From assembly GCA_009694435.1 (NCBI GenBank), contig SHUY01000011.1:1-36836 (forward strand): DNA of 36,836 nt. Reading direction: 5' to 3'. Shown piece by piece: positions 1 to 9,445 of this stretch. A model generated the notes under the pieces. That model had not been told where the DNA came from and did no database searches. It was given only the letters and a program-made list of their open reading frames with translations. This DNA comes from Acidimicrobiia bacterium (GTDB taxonomy: Bacteria; Actinomycetota; Acidimicrobiia; IMCC26256; PALSA-555). Both the position numbers and the translations under genes were made by a program. Position 1 is the first letter of the stretch; each line of letters begins with the position of its first letter.

Positions 1-1
1 A

Positions 2-187
2 GAAAAGAAGATAGCCAAACTGTCTAAATTACTGGCCGAAGAAAAACCCGTGTCCACCGCCGAAGAAATACCAGAACTCGAAAGAAGTAACGAGGAAATG
101 GTAGAAGCGATTGAAGAGTTCGACGCGGCAATATACGCGTTGATGTGGTGGACCCCAGCACCGGATGCTATCAGCGAAAAGATGTAA
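2..187 (+). CDS. C-terminal fragment of a hypothetical protein (5' end outside window)
   Basis: Open frame from base 2 to TAA at 185-187: EKKIAKLSKLLAEEKPVSTAEEIPELERSNEEMVEAIEEFDAAIYALMWWTPAPDAISEKM*; absent from ORF track because it has no start in the window. Confidence 0.55.
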   Translation, partial: EKKIAKLSKLLAEEKPVSTAEEIPELERSNEEMVEAIEEFDAAIYALMWWTPAPDAISEKM

Positions 188-218
188 TCGCGATTAATCT
201 TTAAAGAAAGAGACCTTG

Positions 219-314
219 ATGAGTTCCAACCTATGGCGCCGTGTAATTCTGATTGGAGCCATGCTCGCCGTGGCCTTCGCTGCCGCGTCGCCGGCACAGG
301 CGGCCCCGGCCTAG
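219..314 (+). pseudogene. Orphan signal peptide / truncated paralogue of the 2645-3154 secreted protein
   Basis: ATG..TAG ORF MSSNLWRRVILIGAMLAVAFAAASPAQAAPA*; 28/31 aa and 85/93 nt (hand count) identical to the signal peptide at 2645; homology includes the RBS region (agaccttgATGagttc) and ends at the stop. Confidence 0.75.
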
Positions 315-388
315 AATTCAGAGGGTTCCCTTATATTTTGTTTACCAAGCAAGTCCGATGACGGGTGCAGGAACTAGTCTCTAGCACG

Positions 389-2119
389 ATGGAATCTAAG
401 TATTCACTTAGGTCATTGCCTGTCACCGCGATCGTGTTGACACTGGCGGCGCTCGTTTTTGCCAGCTGTGCGAGCGATTCAAACAAGACCGAATCCGATG
501 ACAATAATTCGGCTAGAACGATTCGCCCGTTGTTGGGAGTAAATGGCGGGCCGACTCCGTTTCAACCAAGTTTGTATCCGTCATTCGTCGACACCACGAA
601 ACAGTTTAAGTCGCTCGGGGTTGATGCGGTACGCCTCGAGGATTACTTCGGACCCAACGACATCATGTGTATGTTTCCGGATCCATCTGATGACCCATCC
701 GACGACTCAAACTACGAGTTCGAAGAAACCGACGCCGTTTTTCAATCGGTAGTCGACGGCAACTTCCGGCCGATGTTGCGCCTTGGCCAAAGCTGGAAAG
801 TTGGTGAAGCCATCACCGGCTACGACGTCAAGGCGCCGACGGGCACGCTTCAACCGGACAAACCGAAGTCGTATCCCGGGTGCGACTTCTGGAGTGAAGG
901 TTTGGCAGCAGGTGTCGACAGGGCTGGGCCTGAATTATGGAAGCACATAGTCGGCCGATACAGCGACCGGGAACGTTGGGGGAAAAACGCCCTAGAAAAC
1001 GGGTGGGTTGAAATATGGAACGAGCCGAATATGCCCGGCTCAACGATGTATTGGGATGCCGAACCCGAAAAGTTCTATGAATTCTTTGCCACTACGGCTA
1101 AAGCTCTGGCCGCGGATTTCCCGGAATTGAAGTTCGGCGGTCCGGGATCGCATGGGGCCGGTTGCACAACGCCTGAGGGTCGAAAGTGGGTCGATGACTT
1201 CTTTGAGTATCTGAAAAGAAATGACGTGCCGCTCGATTTCTTTAGCTGGCATGCGTACTCCGCCAATATCGACGAACTTCGCGGCTGCTACCTCTTCTAT
1301 TCGAAGCTCCTCGATCAGCATGGATACGGCGATGTACCCCAGATCGTGACCGAGTACAACACTGACGCGGTTGCGTGCGCTGGTGCCGGCCAGATCTGCC
1401 ATCCGCACGGCTACCTTGCTGGTGGCGCATTGTTGACCACGGCTTGGATCGAAATGCAATCGTGGCCCGATCTTGAAGGCCTCTTTGTCTACCGAGGCGC
1501 CGACGGTCCATTCATTCCGAATAGCGAATTCACGCTGCCGGTCGTTGACGGCGCCCCATGCCCAGGACTTGGGTGTGATTCTTTAGGCGACAGCGGGTTC
1601 GGTCTGCTCTACGGTGACGGAACCCGAAAACCGCAAGGCGCGGCGGTTTCGCTCTGGAGCATGTTGGCGGGAATGGAGTTGGTAGATCTCGCCGAACCTG
1701 CGCTGTTTGTCGCCGAGGTCGACGGCACCACTCTTAATAATGCTGGGGCGAAACTCGCCGGTGGGCTTCCGATACTCGGCGTACTCGCTGGTCGAGACCA
1801 GTTAGGCAACGTAAGGCTGCTCGTTGCTAATCCTCAGGACGTGACCGTGACCGTCGACATCGCTGGGTTGCTCCGGACCGGACAAATTGAAGCAAGCGAC
1901 GAGACAATGATCGCCGTCACCTCACTCACCGAAGGTGCCCCTGATCTAGTCAGTACGAGTGAGATCAAATTCGGTACACTTGCGTCGTCTCTACGTCCGT
2001 CAGCCCTACGTCCGAATACCAACGGAGTAGTACTTGAGCCATTCAGCGTCCAAGTCTACGAAGTTCGAGGGCGACCAGACGCTTTGTCCAAGCGGCACTC
2101 ACGTCCGCCGCGTCGGTAA
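389..2119 (+). CDS. Putative secreted lipoprotein glycoside hydrolase, GH39-like (clan GH-A TIM barrel)
   Basis: Lipobox-like VFASCAS; WVEIWNEPNMPGS (acid/base 'NEP' motif) and later IVTEYNTD; ORF track starts at 365 but ATG 389 (MESKYSLRS) is a more plausible start. Confidence 0.7.
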   Translation: MESKYSLRSLPVTAIVLTLAALVFASCASDSNKTESDDNNSARTIRPLLGVNGGPTPFQPSLYPSFVDTTKQFKSLGVDAVRLEDYFGPNDIMCMFPDPSDDPSDDSNYEFEETDAVFQSVVDGNFRPMLRLGQSWKVGEAITGYDVKAPTGTLQPDKPKSYPGCDFWSEGLAAGVDRAGPELWKHIVGRYSDRERWGKNALENGWVEIWNEPNMPGSTMYWDAEPEKFYEFFATTAKALAADFPELKFGGPGSHGAGCTTPEGRKWVDDFFEYLKRNDVPLDFFSWHAYSANIDELRGCYLFYSKLLDQHGYGDVPQIVTEYNTDAVACAGAGQICHPHGYLAGGALLTTAWIEMQSWPDLEGLFVYRGADGPFIPNSEFTLPVVDGAPCPGLGCDSLGDSGFGLLYGDGTRKPQGAAVSLWSMLAGMELVDLAEPALFVAEVDGTTLNNAGAKLAGGLPILGVLAGRDQLGNVRLLVANPQDVTVTVDIAGLLRTGQIEASDETMIAVTSLTEGAPDLVSTSEIKFGTLASSLRPSALRPNTNGVVLEPFSVQVYEVRGRPDALSKRHSRPPRR

Positions 2120-2145
2120 ACAAGTTCCAGCAAAAATCATCACCT

Positions 2146-2505
2146 CTACAACAAACGGCTCAACGGCACTTCGTACTCCCGCGCGATCATTGAGGTAACC
2201 TCAGCCGCCCAGTCGAGCTTTTCTTTGGGGGCGACAATTTGCTTGTAAGCGAGAAGCATTTCTTCCGTAGCGGTGCGGCACTTGGCGCTCATTCTGCCCA
2301 AGACTTTGACCATGGTTTTATTAAGAAATTCTTTATCGGTTTTGCCCGTGCGTATGAATCCATCGGCCCCGATGCTGGCTTTTAGGACTTGGCGGCTACA
2401 CCGAACCGCTTCCTTAGTGTGCTTCTTCATCGGTTCGGCCTGTGCCGGTGAAGCAACAAGCACCACCGCAACAACTGCCAGTATTGCGACCCTGGCCTTG
2501 TTCAT
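2146..2505 (-). CDS. Small secreted hypothetical protein
   Basis: 119 aa with signal peptide MNKARVAILAVVAVVLVASPAQAEP. Confidence 0.6.
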   Translation of the reverse strand: MNKARVAILAVVAVVLVASPAQAEPMKKHTKEAVRCSRQVLKASIGADGFIRTGKTDKEFLNKTMVKVLGRMSAKCRTATEEMLLAYKQIVAPKEKLDWAAEVTSMIAREYEVPLSRLL

Positions 2506-2644
2506 CTCTCCGCACTCCTTTAGGTTTCGACTAACTCGCTCGCTTTATTTTAATGTTCGATGCCACTTGGGCTTGCTCATGCTGGGGGTTCACTCTACTA
2601 TTGCGGGCTGTACTCGAAATAAATCGTCGAAAAAGGAGACCTTG

Positions 2645-3154
2645 ATGAGTTCGAACCTATGGCGCCGTGTAGTTCTGATTGGAGCTATGCTCGTCGTGGC
2701 CTTTGCCGCCGCGTTGCCGGCACAGGCAGCCCCGGCCAAGGCCGATAGTGGCCACTACGGGAAGTGGGTCCAGACGGGCTGGAATATTGACGATCGAGTC
2801 CTTCCCTGTCCCGTCGACCTCGCGCTGCCCGCTCCGGCGCCGTCGATCGTGTGTACCGACGACACCTTCCTTGTACTCAAGAAGAACGGCCGCTACGAGA
2901 CGAACATGTCGGTCTTCAAGACCATCGCGGCCAACAAGGGCGTCTACGAGGTGGCTAAATTAGCCGGCGACAAGCAGGACGCGATCGTGTTTGACGATGA
3001 CGGTACTGGAGATTCGCTGCGGGCGTATCGTGTGCAGATCCGGCGCGCCGCCGCCGGATCGCCAGCGACGATGACGATCTCCACGGTGTTCAGTAATCCC
3101 CGAACCGAAGCCGACATGAATATCAAGATGGTCTTCGCTCGCAGCACCAGCTGA
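2645..3154 (+). CDS. Secreted hypothetical protein
   Basis: ORF track start 2273 is antisense to the 2146-2505 gene; ATG 2645 is preceded by AAAAAGGAGACCTTG (RBS) and begins a clear signal peptide MSSNLWRRVVLIGAMLVVAFAAALPAQAAPA. Confidence 0.7.
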   Translation: MSSNLWRRVVLIGAMLVVAFAAALPAQAAPAKADSGHYGKWVQTGWNIDDRVLPCPVDLALPAPAPSIVCTDDTFLVLKKNGRYETNMSVFKTIAANKGVYEVAKLAGDKQDAIVFDDDGTGDSLRAYRVQIRRAAAGSPATMTISTVFSNPRTEADMNIKMVFARSTS

Positions 3155-3253
3155 CCCTAAGCCTCGCTGGAGTCGGCACCACGGTGCTGGTATTACTGTT
3201 CGTGCGGGCGCTTCCTAGCGGGCTACTGCTATCTAGCGATCACAAATAGATTT

Positions 3254-3913
3254 TTAGAAAACCTTGCCGGGGTTCCCGAGGGAAACGGCGCGAATGAGCG
3301 CGAGTACGATGATGATCGCGCCGAACGACAATAAGATGATCGTTATCCGACGATGGCTCGACAGACCAGCGATACCTAAGAAGAACAGGGCAATCGCCAT
3401 AATAACCGCCATTTGATCAAAGTCGTCGGCGATGCGGTCGTTTTTCTCGGCCTTACTAAATGACATTCGCGCCGACGCGTCGACCTCATCCGCTGAATCG
3501 ATCAGTTTGGTCGACAACTTCGGATTTTGGTTGACGAAAGGCGAGTTGTACCCAGCCTCATCGGGCTGCTTCTCCCACCAGCTTATTGCCGCGACCAGGT
3601 CTGGCGACATTAAAGATGCGCGGATGTACTCCGCCAGATCCGTTTCGCCCGTAACTTTGGCCTTGGCGAACTCGAGGAATAAGGTTTTGTCGGAAGTAGC
3701 CGTCGAATCCGCTATGGTGTAAAGCGTTGTTGCTTCATCGGCGGTGCGAATTCCCGTGGAGTACTCCTTCTGCACGTCATCGCTTACATTGCCGGCTTCT
3801 AACGAGAACCACGCGGTCAAGATGGCCGCGACCCCCAACAGAATTGCTATCAAGATCTGAATTCGATCATCGGACCACTTCGGGTCGGCAATTTGTGGCT
3901 GCTCGGTGTTCAT
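3254..3913 (-). CDS. Membrane protein, possibly DUF4337-like
   Basis: 219 aa; N-terminal TM (ILIAILLGVAAILTAWFSL), charged middle, two C-terminal TM segments. Confidence 0.6.
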   Translation of the reverse strand: MNTEQPQIADPKWSDDRIQILIAILLGVAAILTAWFSLEAGNVSDDVQKEYSTGIRTADEATTLYTIADSTATSDKTLFLEFAKAKVTGETDLAEYIRASLMSPDLVAAISWWEKQPDEAGYNSPFVNQNPKLSTKLIDSADEVDASARMSFSKAEKNDRIADDFDQMAVIMAIALFFLGIAGLSSHRRITIILLSFGAIIIVLALIRAVSLGNPGKVF

Positions 3914-3986
3914 AAAACAATCATATTAGGCCCCGTGCAGGCTTTTAAGGAAAAGCCGGCTACGAAAAACCTAGTGATTAAATTTG

Positions 3987-4502
3987 TTAGTTGACCACCG
4001 TCCCGGGGACCTCGCGGGACCCAACGGCAATCGTGGTTTCGACTGGCTCAACTGACCGACCGCGCACAATGACCCGGTATGTTCCTGGGCTCCCTTGTTC
4101 GGCGATCCGTGACAGGTATAGATAGTTTTTTCGTGAATAAGGCTCGTAAAACTCGCTCCGCTCGTTTACCTTGAGCGTGCTCCGCCGCCCCTTGGGGTCA
4201 ATGAGGGTGACCCGGGGCAACTCTTTAGGGGTAAGGGCGTTGTCCGGAGCTTCATCAGAGATCAGGTACTGCACCTCTAGTTGATCTCCCTTGACCAATC
4301 GGAACCTGAAGCCGCGCGCTTGTTTATTTGCCACCGTGGCGTACACCGCGTAAGAGACGGTTCCGTCTGGAAGCAGCGGACCACTACTCGGTGAGCCGTC
4401 TCCCTCGTCGAGGATTACCGGCTGGTGCGCGTGAGCGGGGGTAACAAAGACCGCCATCAAAATCGCCGCACTCAGGGCAATCGCTACTGCGGATATCTTC
4501 AC
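3987..4502 (-). CDS. Secreted hypothetical protein
   Basis: 171 aa with signal peptide MKISAVAIALSAAILMAVFVTPAHAH; beta-rich remainder. Confidence 0.6.
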   Translation of the reverse strand: MKISAVAIALSAAILMAVFVTPAHAHQPVILDEGDGSPSSGPLLPDGTVSYAVYATVANKQARGFRFRLVKGDQLEVQYLISDEAPDNALTPKELPRVTLIDPKGRRSTLKVNERSEFYEPYSRKNYLYLSRIAEQGSPGTYRVIVRGRSVEPVETTIAVGSREVPGTVVN

Positions 4503-4600
4503 GCAGCCAAACTACTCGCGCGCCGCCGAAATGACGATTTCAGCGTAAAGCGTCGGCTACAACTCAACTCCCCCGGCGCACTTGCCCTTAACCTGTGGCT

Positions 4601-5035
4601 ATGAGCACTGAGTCCGACCGCGTCCAAACCGTCGCTCGTTGGGTGCTGGGAGCTTTTTTGGTTTTCGCCGGCCTTGCGCATTTAACCGTGCAGCGCACTG
4701 AGTTCTCCGCGCAGGTGCCGTCGTGGTTTCCGATCGAGGTCGACGCGGTGGTGGTGGTTTCGGGTTTGGTGGAGTTGTTGCTCGGTGTCGCGCTCATCTT
4801 CGTTCGCCGGCGCGTCGCGCTAGTTGGGGTGGTTGTGGCTGGGTTCTTTATTGTGATCTTCCCCGGTAACATCGCCCAATTCGTCGAAGGCAAAAACGCG
4901 TTCGGGCTTAACTCCGACTCGGCGCGGTTTATTCGCCTGTGGTTTCAGCCGGTACTAGTGCTCTGGGCGCTTTGGTCGACGGGCGGATGGGGTTGGTTGC
5001 GCCAACAGTTCGGGTCTACGCCCCCGCCGGGATAA
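4601..5035 (+). CDS. DoxX-like / MauE-type small membrane protein
   Basis: Four predicted TM helices; RWVLGAFLVFAGLAHLT, FPGNIAQFVEGKNAFGLNS, FIRLWFQPVLVLWAL resemble DoxX family; ATG at 4601 preferred over GTG 4595. Confidence 0.7.
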   Translation: MSTESDRVQTVARWVLGAFLVFAGLAHLTVQRTEFSAQVPSWFPIEVDAVVVVSGLVELLLGVALIFVRRRVALVGVVVAGFFIVIFPGNIAQFVEGKNAFGLNSDSARFIRLWFQPVLVLWALWSTGGWGWLRQQFGSTPPPG

Positions 5036-5089
5036 TTTCCCCGGAGGCTGGTCGAGCGCACCCGCGATCTATCCGGTATGTCGTTGCGC

Positions 5090-5395
5090 TCAGTCGTTCG
5101 CGTTGATTACGAGAATCTCTGCGGCCGAAGTGTTGGAGGTGCGCTTTACGGTGTCGGCCATATTCACTGCGACCCACTCGGACGAGGCGGCGATCGCTTC
5201 TTCAGCTTCTTCGTGAGTCTCCCAAACGCTGATCGACATCACCTGCGTCGGCGACACCTCAAGCAGCGACCACGACTTGAACCCGGGCAGAGCGGGGAAA
5301 ATGTCGACGAAGCTGCCAGGTTGTTTAATCACTTCAACCAGATCGTCAAGCGTTCCGCTGATTACGTCGAAGGTGGCAACTCGAAGGTGGCTCAT
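5090..5395 (-). CDS. Antibiotic biosynthesis monooxygenase (ABM)-like / dimeric alpha-beta barrel protein
   Basis: 101 aa, PGFKSWSLLEVSPTQVMSISVWETHEEAEEAIAAS is typical ABM-type pattern. Confidence 0.6.
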   Translation of the reverse strand: MSHLRVATFDVISGTLDDLVEVIKQPGSFVDIFPALPGFKSWSLLEVSPTQVMSISVWETHEEAEEAIAASSEWVAVNMADTVKRTSNTSAAEILVINAND

Positions 5396-5493
5396 CGTCT
5401 ATCTCCTTGTTGGTTGGATTTGCTTAGGCCATAATCGACCGAGGCGGCGGCGGAACTAATCGTTGAGGGGCAGTCGAGCACACCCCAAAATAA

Positions 5494-5913
5494 TTAATGC
5501 GGCCGACCACTCGGTCCGTAGAGGAGTTTTGCTGCTTCGGGGGGATCAGGGAGGACAACGGTAAATTCATTTCCTTCGGGATCGGCCATTCGGTAATGCG
5601 ACTCTCCGGGGCGGGCGTGTATGGCTTCAACGAAACGGCCGCCTAACTCTTCAATACGCTGGCGGGCTATCTCCATATCTTCAACTTCGATGTCGGCCCG
5701 AGTGCGAAACCCAGTCGGAACGGAGCCGGCGGGGGCGGGTTCGAAGGCCATGCAGGCACCACCGCTATCGGGACCAAGGCGTATCCAGTCGTCCTCGTTC
5801 TCAATAATTTCTACTCCGAGCACTGCTTTCCAGAAGTTGGCCAATACCGCGGGGCTGTTGGCATCAATAACAACGGTGCGGAGCCAACCGACGGGGACAA
5901 GTTTTTCGTTCAT
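5494..5913 (-). CDS. Glyoxalase/bleomycin-resistance (VOC) family protein
   Basis: 139 aa; ANFWKAVLGVEI, DIEVEDMEIARQRIEELGGRFVEA, YRMADPEGNEFTVV are VOC signatures. Confidence 0.8.
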   Translation of the reverse strand: MNEKLVPVGWLRTVVIDANSPAVLANFWKAVLGVEIIENEDDWIRLGPDSGGACMAFEPAPAGSVPTGFRTRADIEVEDMEIARQRIEELGGRFVEAIHARPGESHYRMADPEGNEFTVVLPDPPEAAKLLYGPSGRPH

Positions 5914-5950
5914 GGTTCTCCTTCACGACAACGCCGGCCTTTTGCCGATA

Positions 5951-5992
5951 GTGGCTTTGGCCACACGATAGCCTGACCAAATCACTATTTGG
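5951..5992. promoter_or_regulatory. Two adjacent inverted repeats in a divergent intergenic region (candidate operator)
   Basis: GTGGC-tttg-GCCAC (5951-5964) and CCAAAT-cact-ATTTGG (5977-5992), both perfect with 4-nt spacers. Confidence 0.35.
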
Positions 5993-6085
5993 AAATTACC
6001 ACCCGAACTTCGCCCGGCGGTCACGCAAGTTCTTAGTGCTCGCTCGCACCCGCCGCGCGATCAGTCGCTTTTCTCGTCCAATACT

Positions 6086-7045
6086 TTGTTTGGTGAGCCG
6101 GGCATCTATCCCGATGGCTCGCCGATGCATCCGGCGACCGGCGACCCAGTTGATGAAGTCGGCGCCCGTTCGGCCTTGGAGCGATTGGACGACGACGGAG
6201 TGCTGATCCGATTTAACGATGCCCAACTGATCGCTCGATGTTTAGAGCCGGGGCCGAGGGCGGCGTTGGCGGCACTCTCGGCGACGATAGCGGCGCCGCT
6301 GCTTGATGCGTTGGTTGTCGACGAAACTCCCGTCGCTACGCTCAGCGTTGGTGTGCCAATCTCGCCCGGACGGATCGTCGGTCCAGTGCTCGACGGTGAG
6401 TCAAAGAATCGGGTGGTAAACGAGCGTTACCGATCTGAAGACCCCTTGCTCGTAGCGCCGTCGCTGGCCCATGATTTACTGTGGAACACGGTCGGGGCGG
6501 GGCAATTTGAAGAAGCGACTCTGCATTTGATCTGCGCTCTGGTGTACTTGCAGTTAGTGATGCGCGAGCCCGCTCTCGCGCATCACGATACTGAGCTCGC
6601 GCGCCGACAAAATTCATTAGCGATTAGCGTTTTAAATTCACGAGCGGTTGGCGAAAGTGAACTGCGAGTGATCGCCCCCGACGGATCCGGCACGATTCCG
6701 GGGGGCGCCCCCGCCATGGCAACGCCCGATTATTGGTCAATTCCCTTCGTGGGTGGTCCGCCGGCAACCAGCCCTGCTCCACCATTGTTAAGTGTGGTTC
6801 TAAATAGGGCGGTAGGAGGGAATGAACCCTTGGGTGTTATTGACCAATACGACAACGCCCTGGGCGAGGCAATTTCTTCTCACGGCTTGCGCGGCGCGCT
6901 GAGCGAATACCACCAACTGCGAGTTGCGCTGACGCTCGGGCTCATTGACGAACATGATCTCGCTCTACATTCTGGTACACCGCTAAAAGATGTCGGCGCC
7001 GCGTTTGGTGTCAGCGATATTTTGGAGTTATTCGTCAGCCCATGA
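6086..7045 (+). CDS. Hypothetical protein
   Basis: 319 aa ORF (TTG start uncertain) whose stop overlaps the ATG of the downstream MFS gene (ATGA). Confidence 0.6.
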   Translation: MFGEPGIYPDGSPMHPATGDPVDEVGARSALERLDDDGVLIRFNDAQLIARCLEPGPRAALAALSATIAAPLLDALVVDETPVATLSVGVPISPGRIVGPVLDGESKNRVVNERYRSEDPLLVAPSLAHDLLWNTVGAGQFEEATLHLICALVYLQLVMREPALAHHDTELARRQNSLAISVLNSRAVGESELRVIAPDGSGTIPGGAPAMATPDYWSIPFVGGPPATSPAPPLLSVVLNRAVGGNEPLGVIDQYDNALGEAISSHGLRGALSEYHQLRVALTLGLIDEHDLALHSGTPLKDVGAAFGVSDILELFVSP

Positions 7046-8403
7046 GTCCGTTTCGGCTGTGGCTCACTCTGGGTGCCCTTAGTATCCCAATCATTTTGGT
7101 GTCAATCGACCTAAACGGAATTGTTGTTCTACTGCCACAAATCGGTTCTGATCTCGGTGCTTCGGCCGACGAAGTTGGATCGATCGTAACGGTAGCGAGC
7201 ATCACGTCTTGTGCGCCTTTGCTGTTGGTGGGTCGGGTGGCAACTCGTATCGGCTCTCGTCGGCTACTGCTGTTCGGAATTGCTTTACTCTGGATAGCCG
7301 CGGTCATCTGCACATTTACTGAATCGTTTAGTTTGATGATGTTCGGGCGCGCGTTGGAGGGACTGGGGGCGGCTTGTTGCTTTACAACATCGCTTGCGGT
7401 TATCGATTACTTATTCGATAGCAAGCGTCGTCCGGTGGCGATTGGTATCTGGGGTGGCCTTGGTGGTTTGGGGGGAGCAGTGGCGCCGTTGGTGGCGAGT
7501 CTGCTCAACCAGGCGTTCTCTTGGCGAGCATTTTTTGGTATCAATCTTATTTTGTTGGCGGTCGCCTTGGTGATGTTGTTGATTCTCGTGCCCAAGATCC
7601 CGGCCGACGCGGCGCGATCGATTCCTGTGGTGATTATGGGCTTGTTGACGCTGGGTATTGCTGGCACCATTGGAGGAGTGCAGCACTCGGCGTTTGGCGG
7701 TTGGCTCAGTGCCGGGACGATTATTCCAATTATCGGCGGAGCGATATGTCTCGCGCTGGTATGGCGCTTGCGCACCCCCGAAACACCGCTTGTTCCCACA
7801 ACTATTACGAGAAAATTGTCATTTCGTTTTGGTACCGCGGAAGCAACTCTTTCGAACTGGGGCTCGGGAGTGGTGATGGTATTGGTGCCGATTGCTCTAG
7901 AGACAATTCGAGGCGTAAGCGTGCTGGAGGCGGGGATTATTTTCATGGCCTTTTCGATTCCTTTCGCACTGGGTAGCGTGATATCGGGCTCGGCTATCGA
8001 TACCTACGGGGGTCAAAAAACTCTCGGGGCAAGTTCAGCGGTGTTCGCGATTGGGATATTGGTGCTAGTGGTAGTGGGCATCACCGGCCCTATGGCGGGC
8101 ATTATTGTTGGTCTTGCCATTTGCGGGTTAGGTAATGGCGTCATTTACAGTGGAGCAACTTCGGTGGCCTTTTCAGATATCGTTTCGAGCGATGCGGCGG
8201 AAGCCTCGGCTACCTTGAGCATGTTGCGAGTCAGTGGTTTTGCTATGGCCGTGGCCTTGTCGACTTCGATCGAGGGAAGTTTAGATAGCGGATCTTCTAG
8301 TAGTGAGCGGGGGATTAGAACGGTGCTGATAATCGCCGCAGTAATTACCGCCGCGGGAATACCGGCGGCTTTTCGTCGGGGCAAACTGACCCGAGTTGAT
8401 TGA
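7042..8403 (+). CDS. MFS transporter
   Basis: 453 aa, ~12-14 TM; DLNGIVVLLPQIGSDLG, GRVATRIGSRRLLLFG, FGRALEGLGAACCFTTSLAVI typical of MFS. Confidence 0.85.
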   Translation: MSPFRLWLTLGALSIPIILVSIDLNGIVVLLPQIGSDLGASADEVGSIVTVASITSCAPLLLVGRVATRIGSRRLLLFGIALLWIAAVICTFTESFSLMMFGRALEGLGAACCFTTSLAVIDYLFDSKRRPVAIGIWGGLGGLGGAVAPLVASLLNQAFSWRAFFGINLILLAVALVMLLILVPKIPADAARSIPVVIMGLLTLGIAGTIGGVQHSAFGGWLSAGTIIPIIGGAICLALVWRLRTPETPLVPTTITRKLSFRFGTAEATLSNWGSGVVMVLVPIALETIRGVSVLEAGIIFMAFSIPFALGSVISGSAIDTYGGQKTLGASSAVFAIGILVLVVVGITGPMAGIIVGLAICGLGNGVIYSGATSVAFSDIVSSDAAEASATLSMLRVSGFAMAVALSTSIEGSLDSGSSSSERGIRTVLIIAAVITAAGIPAAFRRGKLTRVD

Positions 8404-8416
8404 GTAAGTTAGCGCT

Positions 8417-9367
8417 GTGCTTTTACCCGACACCGAAAACGCCCCCGCGGCTCTGGCCGTCGTAAAAGCAGCATTTGCTCCGACCGGCGGCTTGGACGAT
8501 ATGCAGCAACGGCTCATCGACGATATGGCGCAAATTATGTATGGGCTCGATTACGGGGCCACCGCTGACCTCACCGACGAAGTGCTTGAAACTCTTCCCT
8601 ACGAGACTCGGCTCGAGGCTCTCCATTTGATGGTGGTGATTGAATTGATGGAGCATCCACTTCGGCCTGAAGTCGCGCAGTCGGTACTGGAATTTGCTGA
8701 AAAACTCAACCTCCCCATTCAATTGTTAGAGGATGCTCGCCACTTGGCGGATGATCAAATTGCGTTCGCCTACCTAGATTTTCAACGCCACGGTTGGTAC
8801 GCGCACGAAACCTTGCGCGAGTCGACTCACGGCAAGTGGCTTGAGTTATTGCGTTCGAAGATTGCCTACATAGGGATTATTCCGGATGAGGAAATTGCCC
8901 AGCGCTGGGAAGCTCTGCTCGTTTGTCCCGACGGGAGTTGGGGGCGGGCCGTTGCCCAGTTTTATCTTGACCACAAGTTCCCATTTCCCGGTGAAAAACA
9001 CGGAATCTTTGAGGTTGGGGCTCGGCACGACTGGATGCATGTCTTGTGTGGGTACGGAACCGAACCCGCCGGGGAACTCAATGTATTCGCGTTCATTGCT
9101 GCGTCGATGAACGACTCGCGCGGGCTGGTGCTTTTGGCGGTCACGCTGGGGTTATTTCAGAACGGAACTATCAAACATGTAGGCATGAAGCGCATAGAGA
9201 ATGCCAGCACCGACACATTAAGTATTCCCGGCGTGCTCGAGCAGTGGGCCGATTCCTTTCGTCGCGGAGAACAGTGTCGGGTTGATGTAATGGGGACGGT
9301 CGATCTTTTTGCCTATAAAGACATGGCCCTCGATGAAGCCCGAGATTTTTTTGGGGTTGTGCCTTAA
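8417..9367 (+). CDS. COQ4-like protein with N-terminal TerB-like helical domain (copy 1)
   Basis: C-terminal half has HDWMHVLCGYGTEPAGEL = HDxxHx11E, plus GSWG and PGEKHG; start GTG 8417. Confidence 0.7.
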   Translation: MLLPDTENAPAALAVVKAAFAPTGGLDDMQQRLIDDMAQIMYGLDYGATADLTDEVLETLPYETRLEALHLMVVIELMEHPLRPEVAQSVLEFAEKLNLPIQLLEDARHLADDQIAFAYLDFQRHGWYAHETLRESTHGKWLELLRSKIAYIGIIPDEEIAQRWEALLVCPDGSWGRAVAQFYLDHKFPFPGEKHGIFEVGARHDWMHVLCGYGTEPAGELNVFAFIAASMNDSRGLVLLAVTLGLFQNGTIKHVGMKRIENASTDTLSIPGVLEQWADSFRRGEQCRVDVMGTVDLFAYKDMALDEARDFFGVVP

Positions 9368-9445
9368 CTCGCTTGACCCGCGGAGAGCCAAATAAGCGAG
9401 TGCCGGCGTAAACCAGCAGTTGAGTTAGAGGCCTAGAGTGCATAA

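Noticed and set aside
1040-1511. Minus-strand ORFs inside the GH39-like gene
   Set aside because: Antisense shadow frames with no domain signature or RBS.
2273-2644. N-terminal part of ORF 2273-3154
   Set aside because: Antisense to 2146-2505 and lacking features; RBS and signal peptide place the start at 2645.
7407-7946. 179-aa minus-strand ORF (and overlapping 7411-7686, 7521-7976)
   Set aside because: Antisense or out-of-frame to the MFS transporter gene.
9368-9400. CTCGCTT...AAGCGAG inverted repeat after COQ4-like copy 1
   Set aside because: 7-bp arms with a 19-nt loop and no T-run; weak, though it could be a minor mRNA structure.
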